A stretch of DNA of 64,000 nt from Bdellovibrio sp. ZAP7 (GTDB lineage: Bacteria; Bdellovibrionota; Bdellovibrionia; Bdellovibrionales; Bdellovibrionaceae). Where the stretch lies: NCBI RefSeq assembly GCF_006874645.1, contig NZ_CP030082.1, positions 3,286,001 to 3,350,000 of the forward strand, in the 5' to 3' direction. The position numbers and the translations under genes are program-made. How positions within the stretch are numbered: position 1 is the first letter of the stretch; each line of letters begins with the position of its first letter. The notes below the pieces were generated by a model that was not told the DNA's origin, ran no database searches, and was given only the letters and a program-made list of their open reading frames with translations. Positions 48,721-57,250 of this stretch are shown one piece after another.

Positions 48721-49953
48721 ATGAACCAAGCTTTACTAAAACACATGGGTGAAAACCCGAAAACCTATCAAGTCAGCGACTTTCTGACAGTCGGCAAAGA
48801 CGCCCAATGTCAGATTCAAATCTTCGGAGAAGAACTCGCCGAGCGTCACTTTAGAATCGAGCGTCGCGAGCAAACCTACTACATCCGAGACCTTAGAAGC
48901 CCTCAGGGAACCTATCTAAATAATGCCCGTATTATGGAAGCGATCCTGCAAGAAGGCGATATTATCCGCGCCGGCAGCCAGGAACTTTTATTCACCTATA
49001 AAACCAACGAGGAATCTTCGGAATTTCCTTTAAAAAGTAAGAACGAAGTTTGGAATGAAGAGTTGCAAAGTCTTCGTCACGTTGCCGTCACTGAATTCCC
49101 CGTCCTTATCTTGGGTCCCTCAGGAACCGGCAAAGATGTTATTGCTCAAGCCCTGCATAACGAAAGCTTACGCAAGAATGCAAACTTTATGAGCGTGAAC
49201 TGCAGCGCTTTAAGTGAAACGTTGATCGAGTCTGAACTTTTTGGACACGTGAAAGGCAGCTTTACTGGCGCTATTTCTGATCGCAAGGGTGCATTTGAAG
49301 CTGCCCGCGGCGGAACCTTGTTCCTGGATGAAATCGGTGATCTTTCCTATGCTCTGCAAGCGAAACTCTTGCGCGCACTGGAAAATGGTGAAATTCGTCC
49401 CGTGGGAGCAGACCGCAACATCAAAACCGATGTGCGAATCATCGCAGCCACTCATCAGAGCTTGCCTGAAAAAATTCGTGAAGGTGCTTTCCGCGCCGAC
49501 TTGTATTTCCGTTTGAATGTCGTAACAGTGACTCCCCCCGCACTGGTTCACCGCATGGAGGACTTTGAAGACCTGCTTTACATGTTTGCTAAAAAAATGC
49601 GTGTGCGTTTTTCGTTCGGCGCTATTGCCCGTTTGAAAAAGCATCCGTGGCCAGGTAATATCCGTGAATTGAAAAATCTGGTTACGCGCACGGCGGCCCT
49701 TTATCCTCGGGAGCATATCGAAGAGAAACATATCGAAAAGCTTCTGGATAAAACGTTGCTGACACCTTCTGAAGCCGACTCCACTAACGATATCCCGGTC
49801 ATTAAAGAGATTGAAAAACAAATGATCATAAAACGTTTGACGGCAAATCGTGGCAATCAACGTCGCACAGCTGCTGATTTGGGTATGCCTAAATCAACTC
49901 TGCACGATCGTTTGAAGTACTATAATATCAAGGTGGAAAACTTTAAGGTTTAA
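48721..49953 (+). CDS. FHA-domain sigma-54-dependent transcriptional activator
   Basis: An N-terminal FHA domain (about 15-95, with AERHFRIER and [12 protein letters not shown]) replaces the usual receiver, so input is likely a phosphothreonine partner. The AAA+ domain has Walker A GPSGTGKD, the sigma-54 loop as GSFTGA (the standard is GAFTGA), Walker [13 protein letters not shown] and the R-finger [12 protein letters not shown] Fis-type helix-turn-helix ends the protein. ATG at 48721 has AAGGAG 8 nt upstream; a longer frame starts at 48631. rpoN is in the same window. Targets are unknown. Confidence 0.92.
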   Translation: MNQALLKHMGENPKTYQVSDFLTVGKDAQCQIQIFGEELAERHFRIERREQTYYIRDLRSPQGTYLNNARIMEAILQEGDIIRAGSQELLFTYKTNEESSEFPLKSKNEVWNEELQSLRHVAVTEFPVLILGPSGTGKDVIAQALHNESLRKNANFMSVNCSALSETLIESELFGHVKGSFTGAISDRKGAFEAARGGTLFLDEIGDLSYALQAKLLRALENGEIRPVGADRNIKTDVRIIAATHQSLPEKIREGAFRADLYFRLNVVTVTPPALVHRMEDFEDLLYMFAKKMRVRFSFGAIARLKKHPWPGNIRELKNLVTRTAALYPREHIEEKHIEKLLDKTLLTPSEADSTNDIPVIKEIEKQMIIKRLTANRGNQRRTAADLGMPKSTLHDRLKYYNIKVENFKV

Positions 49954-50923
49954 TAACAGCGGTTTTATAGAAGATCCTGCGCACTTTACCCTTGGTCAGG
50001 ATCTTATTGATTTCTTTGCGAAGGCGTTCACACAACATCTGCTTGCCTTCAACTGAAGACAATTGATCGTAATTCATATCTTCAACGACTCTTAAAAACA
50101 GATCTTTCACTTCAGGCTCGCGGTCTTTGATTTCAACGACCACGTCGGCGTCCGTACCCTCGACATAAAATTCCAGGGCCGCCATCGGGTTCGGGCCTGA
50201 TTGTGAAGACTTCCGGATATTCGCAAAAATTCTTTGTGTACTGAAAATATTCTGAGCCACTCGAGTGGAGTCATAAAAAGGCTCCACTTGATCCGCTTCA
50301 AAAAATTCCTTTTTATCTGCCCAGTCTTCCAAAGTCGGCAAAAACAATTCCTCTTGATGAGGGATCAGTTTGTTATTGGCGATTTTATACAGAACAACTC
50401 CACCGACACCGGTTGCGATCAACAAAACCACAACTCCCAGCTTTTGCATCAAAGAGAATGTTTTGAAGGTCGCACCCAAATCACCAAGCCAGCTTTTAAT
50501 ACGTCCTAAAACTTCAATGATCCCATGTTTTAAGTTAGGCCCCAGGTTTTTAAGGAAATGAATGGTTTGTTCTTTGGTTTTTCGCCATGTCAGGCGCAAA
50601 GCCATGTGTTGCAGGCGAACGTAGTACGAAATACGAGGCAAGAAGGGAAGAAATTTAACCAACTTCTTGCGCCAGCCTTCTTGGCGATTCCAGTATTTTA
50701 CTTCATCTTCAATTTTATATTCTAGATCTGATTCTTCGATGACGATGGGATTTGAAGGATCATCGGGACCGATACTCTTAAGAGACTTGGCGAACTCGGG
50801 ATCCTCTTTTTCCAAAATAGAATCCAAAGATTCCAGTGACAAAAGATCTTCCGAACTTTCCTCTTCTGGTGAATCCTCAGGTTTTTGCGACTCTACTTTG
50901 GTCGGGTTTTCGTTTTCAGCCAA
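49943..50923 (-). CDS. FliL-like protein with long acidic cytoplasmic N-terminus
   Basis: The last 120 residues match the FliL fold (VVEIKDREPEVKDLFLRVVEDMNYDQLSSVEG and a terminal beta-strand [10 protein letters not shown]). They follow a single transmembrane helix (about 170-190). The N-terminal 165 residues are acidic and then basic, unlike the short tail of ordinary FliL. The TTG at 50923 is preceded by GGGAG; the frame extends to another TTG at 50959. FliL supports the flagellar stator, but no flagellar genes are here, so it may serve another motor such as gliding. Its 3' end overlaps the convergent activator gene. Confidence 0.75.
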   Translation of the reverse strand: MAENENPTKVESQKPEDSPEEESSEDLLSLESLDSILEKEDPEFAKSLKSIGPDDPSNPIVIEESDLEYKIEDEVKYWNRQEGWRKKLVKFLPFLPRISYYVRLQHMALRLTWRKTKEQTIHFLKNLGPNLKHGIIEVLGRIKSWLGDLGATFKTFSLMQKLGVVVLLIATGVGGVVLYKIANNKLIPHQEELFLPTLEDWADKKEFFEADQVEPFYDSTRVAQNIFSTQRIFANIRKSSQSGPNPMAALEFYVEGTDADVVVEIKDREPEVKDLFLRVVEDMNYDQLSSVEGKQMLCERLRKEINKILTKGKVRRIFYKTAVIKP

Positions 50924-51025
50924 TGATTGCTCCCAAGACGATTGTAAGAAAAGAACCAAATACCCCGCAAGAACAATTTATAAACAAGCCCTCATCCAGT
51001 AGAATAAAACCTTAGGAGTTCATTC

Positions 51026-51655
51026 ATGAGAGTATTGTTTGTCGTATCTGTTTTGGGCTTATCATTGTCTGCTTGTACAGGTTTTCAAAGATCCGCGAAT
51101 AGTGGGTACGGATCCTCGTCCGATTATACTTCTCGGGACTCTCGTGATGTCATTCGCGACCGCTCGGTTCGTCAAACAGCTTATGAGTTGGGTAAAGACC
51201 CAGGCAATCTGAGCGCCAGCGACATTCAAGAAATCCAAGATCGCAATACAGTTCGCCAAATGGAACGAACTCTGCGTTCAAACAAGGAAAAAGAGCAATA
51301 TTCACGCATCTTGCCTTGGCTGCAGTCCGATGCCGAAAAGATAGAGTTTTTATCCATCCCATCAATCGAGGGACGTCAGGTTTGGATCAATAAGAATAAA
51401 ATCTGGAGCCGCTCAACAGCTCCAAGCCAAATGAAAGATCTGGTTGAAAACCAAGATATCGCCGTTGGCATGCCCCAGGAATACGTCAAAAAATCTTGGG
51501 GTGAGCCGACATCAGTCGATGTCTCAGGAAATCCGATCTATAAAAACGAACGTTGGCGCTATGAACGCCAAAGCTCGACATCTTCGGGCTACCGCAAAGA
51601 AACCCGCTTCGTATACTTCGAAGGCGGCCGCGTCGTCGGCTGGGAAACCCAATAA
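51026..51655 (+). CDS. Hypothetical lipoprotein, 209 aa
   Basis: The lipobox LSAC places the lipid Cys at 17. The mature part is Ser/Arg-rich, then mixed alpha/beta, ending with a beta-strand GGRVVGWETQ. It ends with a small domain (PQEYVKKSWGEPTSVDV) of the kind seen in SmpA/OmlA-like folds. ATG has TTAGGAG about 9 nt upstream. It is transcribed divergently from the FliL-like gene. Function unknown. Confidence 0.75.
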   Translation: MRVLFVVSVLGLSLSACTGFQRSANSGYGSSSDYTSRDSRDVIRDRSVRQTAYELGKDPGNLSASDIQEIQDRNTVRQMERTLRSNKEKEQYSRILPWLQSDAEKIEFLSIPSIEGRQVWINKNKIWSRSTAPSQMKDLVENQDIAVGMPQEYVKKSWGEPTSVDVSGNPIYKNERWRYERQSSTSSGYRKETRFVYFEGGRVVGWETQ

Positions 51656-51680
51656 CAAAAAACACGCATACCAGTGCGGG

Positions 51681-54260
51681 TCAGTGCGCTTCGTCCCAGT
51701 TGTCACCGATTGCATAGTTCACTTTAAGCGGAACGCGTAGCTGAGCCACGTTTTCCATTATGCTCACAAGTTGCGGAGTTAGTTTTTCCAAGCTTTCAGT
51801 AAAATCTTCGAAGATCAATTCGTCATGCACCTGCAAGAGCATGCGCACGGGAACCGTTTTATTCACTTCGATCATGGCTTTTTTCACTAGATCGCTGGCT
51901 GTACCTTGAATAGGAGCATTGATGGCTGCGCGTTCTCCGAATTTCTTTAGCATGGCATTGCCGGATTGAAGCTCATCGATATAACGACGGCGGCCGAATA
52001 ATGTTTCGACGTAACCTTTTTCATGGGCCAGTTTGATCGTGTTATCGATATACTCACGAACATTTTTAAAGCGTGTGAAATAGCGATCGATAATGTCTTT
52101 ACCCTCGGTACGTGAAATACCCAAAGTTTCCGCCAAACCGAAGGCACCCTGCCCGTAAGCGATACCAAAGTTCACGGCCTTGGCTGTGCGACGATGTTCT
52201 GCATTCACGTCTTTCAACGGTATATTGAAGATTTCTGCTGCTGTTGCCGCATGGATGTCCAAGTCTTCGGCGAAGGCTTTGCAAAGATTTGGATCTTCGG
52301 AAATATGGGCAAGAATTCTTAACTCAATTTGCGAGTAGTCCACTGACAATAGTTTCATGCGAGGATTTGCAATGAACGCTTTACGCACCAACTGACCACG
52401 AGGCGTGCGGATCGGGATGTTCTGCAAGTTAGGCGATGTACTGGAAAGACGACCTGTCGTCGTTAATGCCTGATTAAACCTGGTATGAACACGGCCGTCT
52501 TTGGCATGTACCATCGCTGGTAAAGCATCGACGTATGTTGATTTAAGTTTGGAAAGCTCGCGCCACTGCAGAACTAACTTCGCAATGGGATGTTCCAGGG
52601 CTTCCAGAACATCTTCACCGGTGGAATAACCAGTTTTCGTTTTCTTACCCGCAGGCAGACCCAGTTTTTCAAACAAGATCACACCCAGCTGTTTGGGACT
52701 ACCAACGTTAAAGTTTTCACCCGCTTGCTCATGGATTTGCTTTTCCAAAACTTCGATTTCTTTTTCAAGTTCTTTACTTAAGTTGTGCAAAAGATCCGTA
52801 TCGATGCGAACGCCCAGGTTTTCCATGTTCAAAAGAACTTTCACCAAGGGAAGCTCCAGATCACGGAAAACTTTTTCACCATGGATTTCGTGAAGCTTTT
52901 TATCCAATGTTTTCGCTAGGTGCAGGTGCGCATTGTACGTTTGACTTGGAGAAGCCATTTCTGGCAACGCTTCGCCCATGTGTTTTTCATAGACCTTGCT
53001 AAAGTCTGACGTATCAGAGGCTTTCAAAACATATGCTGCAAGCATTGAATCCCAATCAGCCAGAGGATTCTTGGAACCGATTTTATGCCATAGATCTTTT
53101 AAATCGTAGCCCTTCCAATTCACTTTGAAAGTATCCGTTAATTTACCCAGGAACTCGGCATCGGAGACATTAATAATATCAGAGTCTGTTCCAATGAAAA
53201 CGCCTCTTGTATCAGAAAAACCCCACAACGGTTGGTTCGCCGCGAACATTCCCGCCAATTCTTTGGTGGAAAGAGTTTTTTCATTAAATTCTTTCGTCTG
53301 ATGTTCGGCCAACATCGGTGTCGCCATCGCATCAGGGGCGGCGGCCGGCGTTGCGGCTTCAGCATAGTAAGCCTTACCCGCTTCAGCAGGCGTCATCGGT
53401 GAAGATCCGGCCTCACCGAAAAGATTTTTTTCAAATGTTTTAAAATTGAATTCACGCAAGTAAGCGCGAAGCTCGTCGTCTTTGCGCGGACGTAGACGAT
53501 AGCTTTCGATATTGTGGTCTATAGGAATTTCAGTCGCGATGGTCACCAATTTTTTAGATAGGAAGGCCATCTCTTTGGCATCGATCAATTTCTGCTTGAT
53601 GCTTTTGCCTTCGACCTTGTCGATGTTTTCATAGATGTCTTCAAGATGCTTAAACTGTTCTAAAAGTTTGATGGCACCTTTTTCACCGATGCCTTTGACT
53701 CCCGGAATGTTGTCCGATGTATCGCCAACGATGGCCAGATAGTCGATAAATTGATCAGGGCGTACGCCCCACTTTTCAAAGACTCCCGCAGAATCATAAC
53801 GATGATCTTTCATGGTGTCGTAAAGAATCACACCGTCTTCGATCAACTGGCCAAAGTCTTTATCGCCACTGACAATCACGACTTCAACGCCGTTCTTTTT
53901 ACCGACTTTCGCTAATGTCCCGATGATGTCATCAGCTTCATAGCTGGGAATTTCCAAGGCAGGAATTCCCAGAATATCGGCAAGTTGTTTGATGTAAGGA
54001 ATTTGTACCGCAAGATCTTCAGGCATTTCTGAACGATGGGCTTTGTATTCCACGTACATATCATGACGGAAGGAAGGCTCTTTGCGGTCATAACAGAAAA
54101 CCATGTACTCTGGTTTTTCTTCCTTCATGAGTTTGGTAACCATGGAGATAAAGCCGTAGATGGCATTAACGGGCATGCCCTTAGGAGAAGTCAGCTGTCT
54201 AATCGCAAAGAATGCGCGAAAGAACATCGAGCTGACATCAATAAGATAGATTTTTTTCAT
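51681..54260 (-). CDS. polA: DNA polymerase I without visible proofreading residues
   Basis: Pol I fills gaps and removes primers. The 5'-3' exonuclease (about 1-290, with YDRKEPSFRHDMY and ISGDKDFGQLI-like VVSGDKDFGQLI) and the polymerase domain are complete: motif A LLSVDYSQIELRILAH, O helix RRTAKAVNFGIAYG, motif C QVHDELIFE. The 3'-5' exonuclease region (about 325-470) lacks the DxE of motif Exo I (here GFSDTRGVF), so proofreading is probably lost, as in Taq and Bacillus Pol I. ATG at 54260 has GGGAG upstream; a frame of 9 extra residues is less likely. Confidence 0.95.
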   Translation of the reverse strand: MKKIYLIDVSSMFFRAFFAIRQLTSPKGMPVNAIYGFISMVTKLMKEEKPEYMVFCYDRKEPSFRHDMYVEYKAHRSEMPEDLAVQIPYIKQLADILGIPALEIPSYEADDIIGTLAKVGKKNGVEVVIVSGDKDFGQLIEDGVILYDTMKDHRYDSAGVFEKWGVRPDQFIDYLAIVGDTSDNIPGVKGIGEKGAIKLLEQFKHLEDIYENIDKVEGKSIKQKLIDAKEMAFLSKKLVTIATEIPIDHNIESYRLRPRKDDELRAYLREFNFKTFEKNLFGEAGSSPMTPAEAGKAYYAEAATPAAAPDAMATPMLAEHQTKEFNEKTLSTKELAGMFAANQPLWGFSDTRGVFIGTDSDIINVSDAEFLGKLTDTFKVNWKGYDLKDLWHKIGSKNPLADWDSMLAAYVLKASDTSDFSKVYEKHMGEALPEMASPSQTYNAHLHLAKTLDKKLHEIHGEKVFRDLELPLVKVLLNMENLGVRIDTDLLHNLSKELEKEIEVLEKQIHEQAGENFNVGSPKQLGVILFEKLGLPAGKKTKTGYSTGEDVLEALEHPIAKLVLQWRELSKLKSTYVDALPAMVHAKDGRVHTRFNQALTTTGRLSSTSPNLQNIPIRTPRGQLVRKAFIANPRMKLLSVDYSQIELRILAHISEDPNLCKAFAEDLDIHAATAAEIFNIPLKDVNAEHRRTAKAVNFGIAYGQGAFGLAETLGISRTEGKDIIDRYFTRFKNVREYIDNTIKLAHEKGYVETLFGRRRYIDELQSGNAMLKKFGERAAINAPIQGTASDLVKKAMIEVNKTVPVRMLLQVHDELIFEDFTESLEKLTPQLVSIMENVAQLRVPLKVNYAIGDNWDEAH

Positions 54261-54317
54261 AAGGCTCTCCCGTATTTTGCAGTTCAAAAAACTACAACGG
54301 GAGAGTGCGAATGTCGA

Positions 54318-54620
54318 TTATTCTAAGTCTGCTTTGACGCGTGAAAAATCAACTTGATCAAGTGCTTGCTTATCGCACTCGTTTTCACACGCTGGAGTAA
54401 AGCGAACTTGGTCAGAGCACTCATCTGCTTGACGATGAATCAGAGCTAACTCGCCCTTGATGTGCGGATTAAAAAGCAACTCGCCCTGACCCTCTTCCCA
54501 TGATTCGATGTCTGTTAGCTCACACTTTAATCTGCGAGCCATATCAGAACGACTCCAGCCAAGACGAAGGCGAAGCGCGCGAAGAGTGTCTTTATTCCAT
54601 TCATTTGAGTTTTCGAACAT
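54318..54620 (-). CDS. Small XRE-like helix-turn-helix protein with Cys-rich tail
   Basis: The N-terminal half (about 10-50) is an XRE-type helix-turn-helix: LRALRLRLGWSRSDMARRLKCELTDIESWEEGQ. The C-terminal half has four cysteines (DECSDQ, PACENECDKQ and one in the helix region) and no recognisable domain. The Cys cluster might bind metal or sense redox state. GGGGG lies upstream of the ATG. A palindrome in its promoter region (54671-54686) could be its own operator. It precedes polA but there is a 58-bp gap. Confidence 0.72.
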   Translation of the reverse strand: MFENSNEWNKDTLRALRLRLGWSRSDMARRLKCELTDIESWEEGQGELLFNPHIKGELALIHRQADECSDQVRFTPACENECDKQALDQVDFSRVKADLE

Positions 54621-54670
54621 AACCGTAAACCCCCGGTATCACTTCAAAATAGATTTGAAATAGAGTTGAG

Positions 54671-54686
54671 ATACTATTGCTAGTAT
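54671..54686. promoter_or_regulatory. Operator-like palindrome upstream of the XRE gene
   Basis: ATACTA-TTGC-TAGTAT is a perfect 6-bp inverted repeat about 50 bp upstream of the start. Two-fold sites of this size are normal targets of XRE regulators, so autoregulation is suggested. It is an inference from position and symmetry. Confidence 0.4.
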
Positions 54687-54720
54687 ACCCGAGAGACATC
54701 AAATAACGATTCGCGTTAGG

Positions 54721-55026
54721 CTATTGTTCAGGGAAAACGAAAACTAAGTCGTGTTCGCCAGCCAGGTCTAATTTATCGCGAGCCTGGCGCTCAATAAATG
54801 CTGGATCTTTGGCTTGCTTGAGCTGGACTTCAAGGTCAAGTGTGGCTTTTTTGCTATCATTGATCTCTGTTGTGATGCGGTCGAAATCTCTGTGGAGTCC
54901 CCATAGGCGCCATAGGTTTCCGTTTAATACAATGGAAACACCGAAAATGAGCATGCAAATGAATGCGACTCTTCCCGGGTGATTTAATAGACGACGTAAT
55001 CCGACGGCGAAACGACTATAAGACAT
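54721..55026 (-). CDS. ftsB: Septum formation initiator FtsB/DivIC family protein
   Basis: One membrane helix (about 20-38) is followed by a coiled coil (about 45-75) and the C-terminal motif ERQARDKLDLAGEHDLVFVFPE, which is diagnostic of FtsB/DivIC. It acts at the divisome in complex with FtsL/FtsQ. 101 aa is usual. In E. coli ftsB follows eno directly; here the two are close (1 kb) but separated by a VOC gene, a decayed gene and an inverted repeat. Confidence 0.93.
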   Translation of the reverse strand: MSYSRFAVGLRRLLNHPGRVAFICMLIFGVSIVLNGNLWRLWGLHRDFDRITTEINDSKKATLDLEVQLKQAKDPAFIERQARDKLDLAGEHDLVFVFPEQ

Positions 55027-55057
55027 AACAAAAGTCTACGGCCGCTCTTTTCTTCGT

Positions 55058-55264
55058 GGTAGTCCAGATCGTTCTTCTTCGAACGTTCTGATCTTTGCCC
55101 GTCAGCCTTGGAGGTATGTGTTTCTTGGGCACGCCACATCCATGGCTCATCAGCGCCGGCTTCGCCGGTTCGCGCATCCAGCGCCGCTGAAGGCCCGGCG
55201 AATCACATACCTCCAAGTCTGCCAGTCAAAGCTCAGAGCTCTCGGAGAAGTTCGATGGACTACC
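55058..55264. repeat. Inverted-repeat element 4, long imperfect hairpin
   Basis: The arms 55058-55120 and 55204-55264 are inverted copies of about 60 bp, with several mismatches and small gaps; the best-matched inner part is CTTGGAGGTATGTG. They enclose 83 bp that is G+C-rich and contains CCGGC-TTC-GCCGG. The element lies 31 bp upstream of ftsB. Flanking duplications are not seen. It differs from the other three elements and may be a degenerate non-autonomous mobile element. Confidence 0.8.
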
Positions 55265-55302
55265 CCTGCGTTCATCGCTCGTTTTTGCGGAGAGAAGAAA
55301 AT

Positions 55303-55333
55303 AAAAAAGCCACCCGTCGAGGGTGGCTTTTTT
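55303..55333. terminator. Intrinsic terminator after the VOC/GrpB-like genes
   Basis: AAAAAAGCCACCC/GGGTGGCTTTTTT is a 13-bp perfect stem with a 5-nt loop and T/A runs at both ends. It works for the minus-strand VOC unit. Its stem closely resembles the terminator after eno (GCCAC/GTGGC). Confidence 0.85.
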
Positions 55334-55531
55334 AGGATTTGGGGATGGCTAGAATTTTTTGGATGAAGTCTTCGAATTCGGAACCTTGCTCTACTAATTG
55401 GATTCCTGCATCCCGGAAGAACCGATGTGATCAACTTTGGCATGGGGTAAAACTTTCGATAGTTTTTTTGCTAAATCGAAATATATGGCCCCAACTTTTT
55501 TCGAAAATTCCGACGGCGATAGAAACTTCAT
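55332..55531 (-). pseudogene. Decayed GrpB-family nucleotidyltransferase-like gene
   Basis: Directly after the VOC stop (ATG at 55531 follows the TAG) a frame encodes 45 residues ending AKVDHIGSSGMQESN, then a stop. VDHIGSS matches the GrpB family active-site region. Two bases shifted, the next segment reads GIQLVEQGSEFEDFIQKILAI and stops at 55332; VEQGSEFEDF resembles the C-terminal part of GrpB proteins. Full-length members are about 170 aa, so roughly 100 residues are missing. This is most simply an internal deletion with frame change. Confidence 0.6.
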
Positions 55532-55915
55532 CTATTTTAGAGCCGCGAACAGGTCTATGGAGTTTCCGTCGGGATCTTGCACTGTTGCGTATCTTTGGCC
55601 CCAGAAGGCGTCCCAGGGTTCTTTTTCTGATTTGAAACCGGCGCTGGTAATTTTTTTGAAAGTTTCGTCTACACCTTTTGGTGTTTCACAATCGAATGCC
55701 AATGCCATTGATGCGATAGTTGGTTTTACCCAGTGGGGTTTTAGTTTTTTGATAAGCTCTTCTGCGTCTAGCATTATTCGCAGACCGGATTTGGTTGTGG
55801 CTTCCGTGTGTTGAGTTGTTTTGTCGCAGGCCTCGAATTGCAGACCTAATAGACTGTAGAAACGAACGGATTCAGGGATGTTTGTTGAGACGATTCCGAT
55901 TGCGCTTAACTGCAT
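55532..55915 (-). CDS. VOC (glyoxalase/bleomycin-resistance) family protein
   Basis: The paired beta-alpha-beta modules of the vicinal-oxygen-chelate fold are seen in IGIVSTNIPESVRFYSLLGLQFE at the N-terminus and in RYATVQDPDGNSIDLFAAL at the C-terminus, with a Glu/Asp where the metal ligand lies. ATG at 55915 has GGAGG 5 nt upstream; the longer frame starts in the eno terminator. The substrate is unknown. The stop is followed directly by the ATG of the decayed GrpB-like gene. Confidence 0.88.
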   Translation of the reverse strand: MQLSAIGIVSTNIPESVRFYSLLGLQFEACDKTTQHTEATTKSGLRIMLDAEELIKKLKPHWVKPTIASMALAFDCETPKGVDETFKKITSAGFKSEKEPWDAFWGQRYATVQDPDGNSIDLFAALK

Positions 55916-55931
55916 ACTGCCTCCGAAAATA

Positions 55932-55960
55932 AAAAAGCCACCCATTAAGAGTGGCTTTTT
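55932..55960 (-). terminator. Terminator after eno
   Basis: AAAAAGCCAC/GTGGCTTTTT (55932-55941 and 55951-55960) with T-run extensions lies 22 bp beyond the eno stop. It overlaps the leader of the downstream VOC gene. Confidence 0.85.
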
Positions 55961-55981
55961 TTTATTTTTGAAGCAAGTGGC

Positions 55982-57250
55982 TTATCTGAAAGCTGCTTTG
56001 TCCCAGTATACGCCCATTCCACCCAAGTCTTCTTCGATTCTTAGTAGTTGGTTGTATTTGGCGATACGTTCAGAGCGACACAAGCTGCCGGTTTTGATTT
56101 GGTGACAGTTCAAAGCCACTGCTAGGTCGGCGATGAATGTGTCTTCTGTTTCGCCTGAGCGGTGGGACATGACTGTTTTATATTTGTTACGTTGAGCTAG
56201 GTTTACGGCTTCGAATGTTTCTGTCAAAGTTCCGATTTGGTTTACTTTAACTAGCAAGGCATTCGCAGCTTTTTTCTCTAGGCCCATGCGCAGACGTTTT
56301 GGGTTTGTTACGAACAAGTCGTCACCAACCAATTGCATTGTGTTGCCCATTTCGGATGTGCATTTTACCCATGAATCCCAGTCGTCTTCAGAGAAACCGT
56401 CTTCGATTGTGATGAGTGGATATTTTTCTGCCCATTTTTTGTAAACGCCCAATAGATCCGTTGGAGAGATCAACTCACCGTCGAATTGGTATTTACCGTC
56501 TTTGTACATTTCTGTCGCTGCAACGTCCAAGCCCAAGAATACGTTTTGACCTGGATCGTATCCAGCATCAACGATGGCGTTCATGATCAAGTCCAAAGCT
56601 TCTTGGTTGCCAGACAATTTTGGAGCGAAGCCACCTTCGTCACCCACTGCTGTCGTTAAACCTTTTTTGCCCAAGATTTTTTTAAGCGCGTGGAAGATCT
56701 CGGCACCTGCGCGAAGAGATTCTGCGTAAGAGTTATTCACAGTTGGAACGATCATGAATTCTTGAATGTCCAAACCGTTGTTGGCGTGCGCGCCACCGTT
56801 CAACACGTTCATCAAAGGAACTGGCAAGCGGCAAGCTTGAGAACCACCGATGTAACGGTACAAAGGAAGATTTACGTCAGCAGCAGCGGCTTTCGCAGCA
56901 GCCAAGGACACACCCAGGATCGCATTTGCGCCCAAATTTGTTTTGTTTTCAGTTCCATCGATTTCGCGAAGAACTTTGTCCAAGTAAACTTGTTCAGTTA
57001 CTTGCAGACCCAAGATTTCAGGAGCGATTTTTTCACGGATATTATCAACCGCTTTGAATACGCCCTTACCACCGTAACGATTTTTATCACCATCACGAAG
57101 CTCACAAGCTTCATGGGCACCTGTCGAGGCACCTGATGGAACTGCTGCGCGACCGATATTGCCTTCAGCTGTTGTTACTTCAACTTCAACTGTTGGGTTA
57201 CCACGGCTATCAAGAATTTCACGAGCTACGACACTGATGATTTCAGACAT
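55982..57250 (-). CDS. eno: Enolase
   Basis: Enolase interconverts 2-phosphoglycerate and phosphoenolpyruvate. [18 protein letters not shown], the catalytic region [23 protein letters not shown] with metal ligands, and [13 protein letters not shown] plus [17 protein letters not shown] are all present. 422 aa is usual. The ATG has GGAAGG upstream, inside the 3' end of the preceding gene (8-bp overlap), so enolase is translated with that unknown protein. Confidence 0.98.
   Translation of the reverse strand: MSEIISVVAREILDSRGNPTVEVEVTTAEGNIGRAAVPSGASTGAHEACELRDGDKNRYGGKGVFKAVDNIREKIAPEILGLQVTEQVYLDKVLREIDGTENKTNLGANAILGVSLAAAKAAAADVNLPLYRYIGGSQACRLPVPLMNVLNGGAHANNGLDIQEFMIVPTVNNSYAESLRAGAEIFHALKKILGKKGLTTAVGDEGGFAPKLSGNQEALDLIMNAIVDAGYDPGQNVFLGLDVAATEMYKDGKYQFDGELISPTDLLGVYKKWAEKYPLITIEDGFSEDDWDSWVKCTSEMGNTMQLVGDDLFVTNPKRLRMGLEKKAANALLVKVNQIGTLTETFEAVNLAQRNKYKTVMSHRSGETEDTFIADLAVALNCHQIKTGSLCRSERIAKYNQLLRIEEDLGGMGVYWDKAAFR

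Noticed and set aside
55150-55443. Minus-strand frame of 97 codons over inverted repeat 4
   Set aside because: It runs through a hairpin element, a terminator and the decayed gene in a wrong frame, so it is not a gene.
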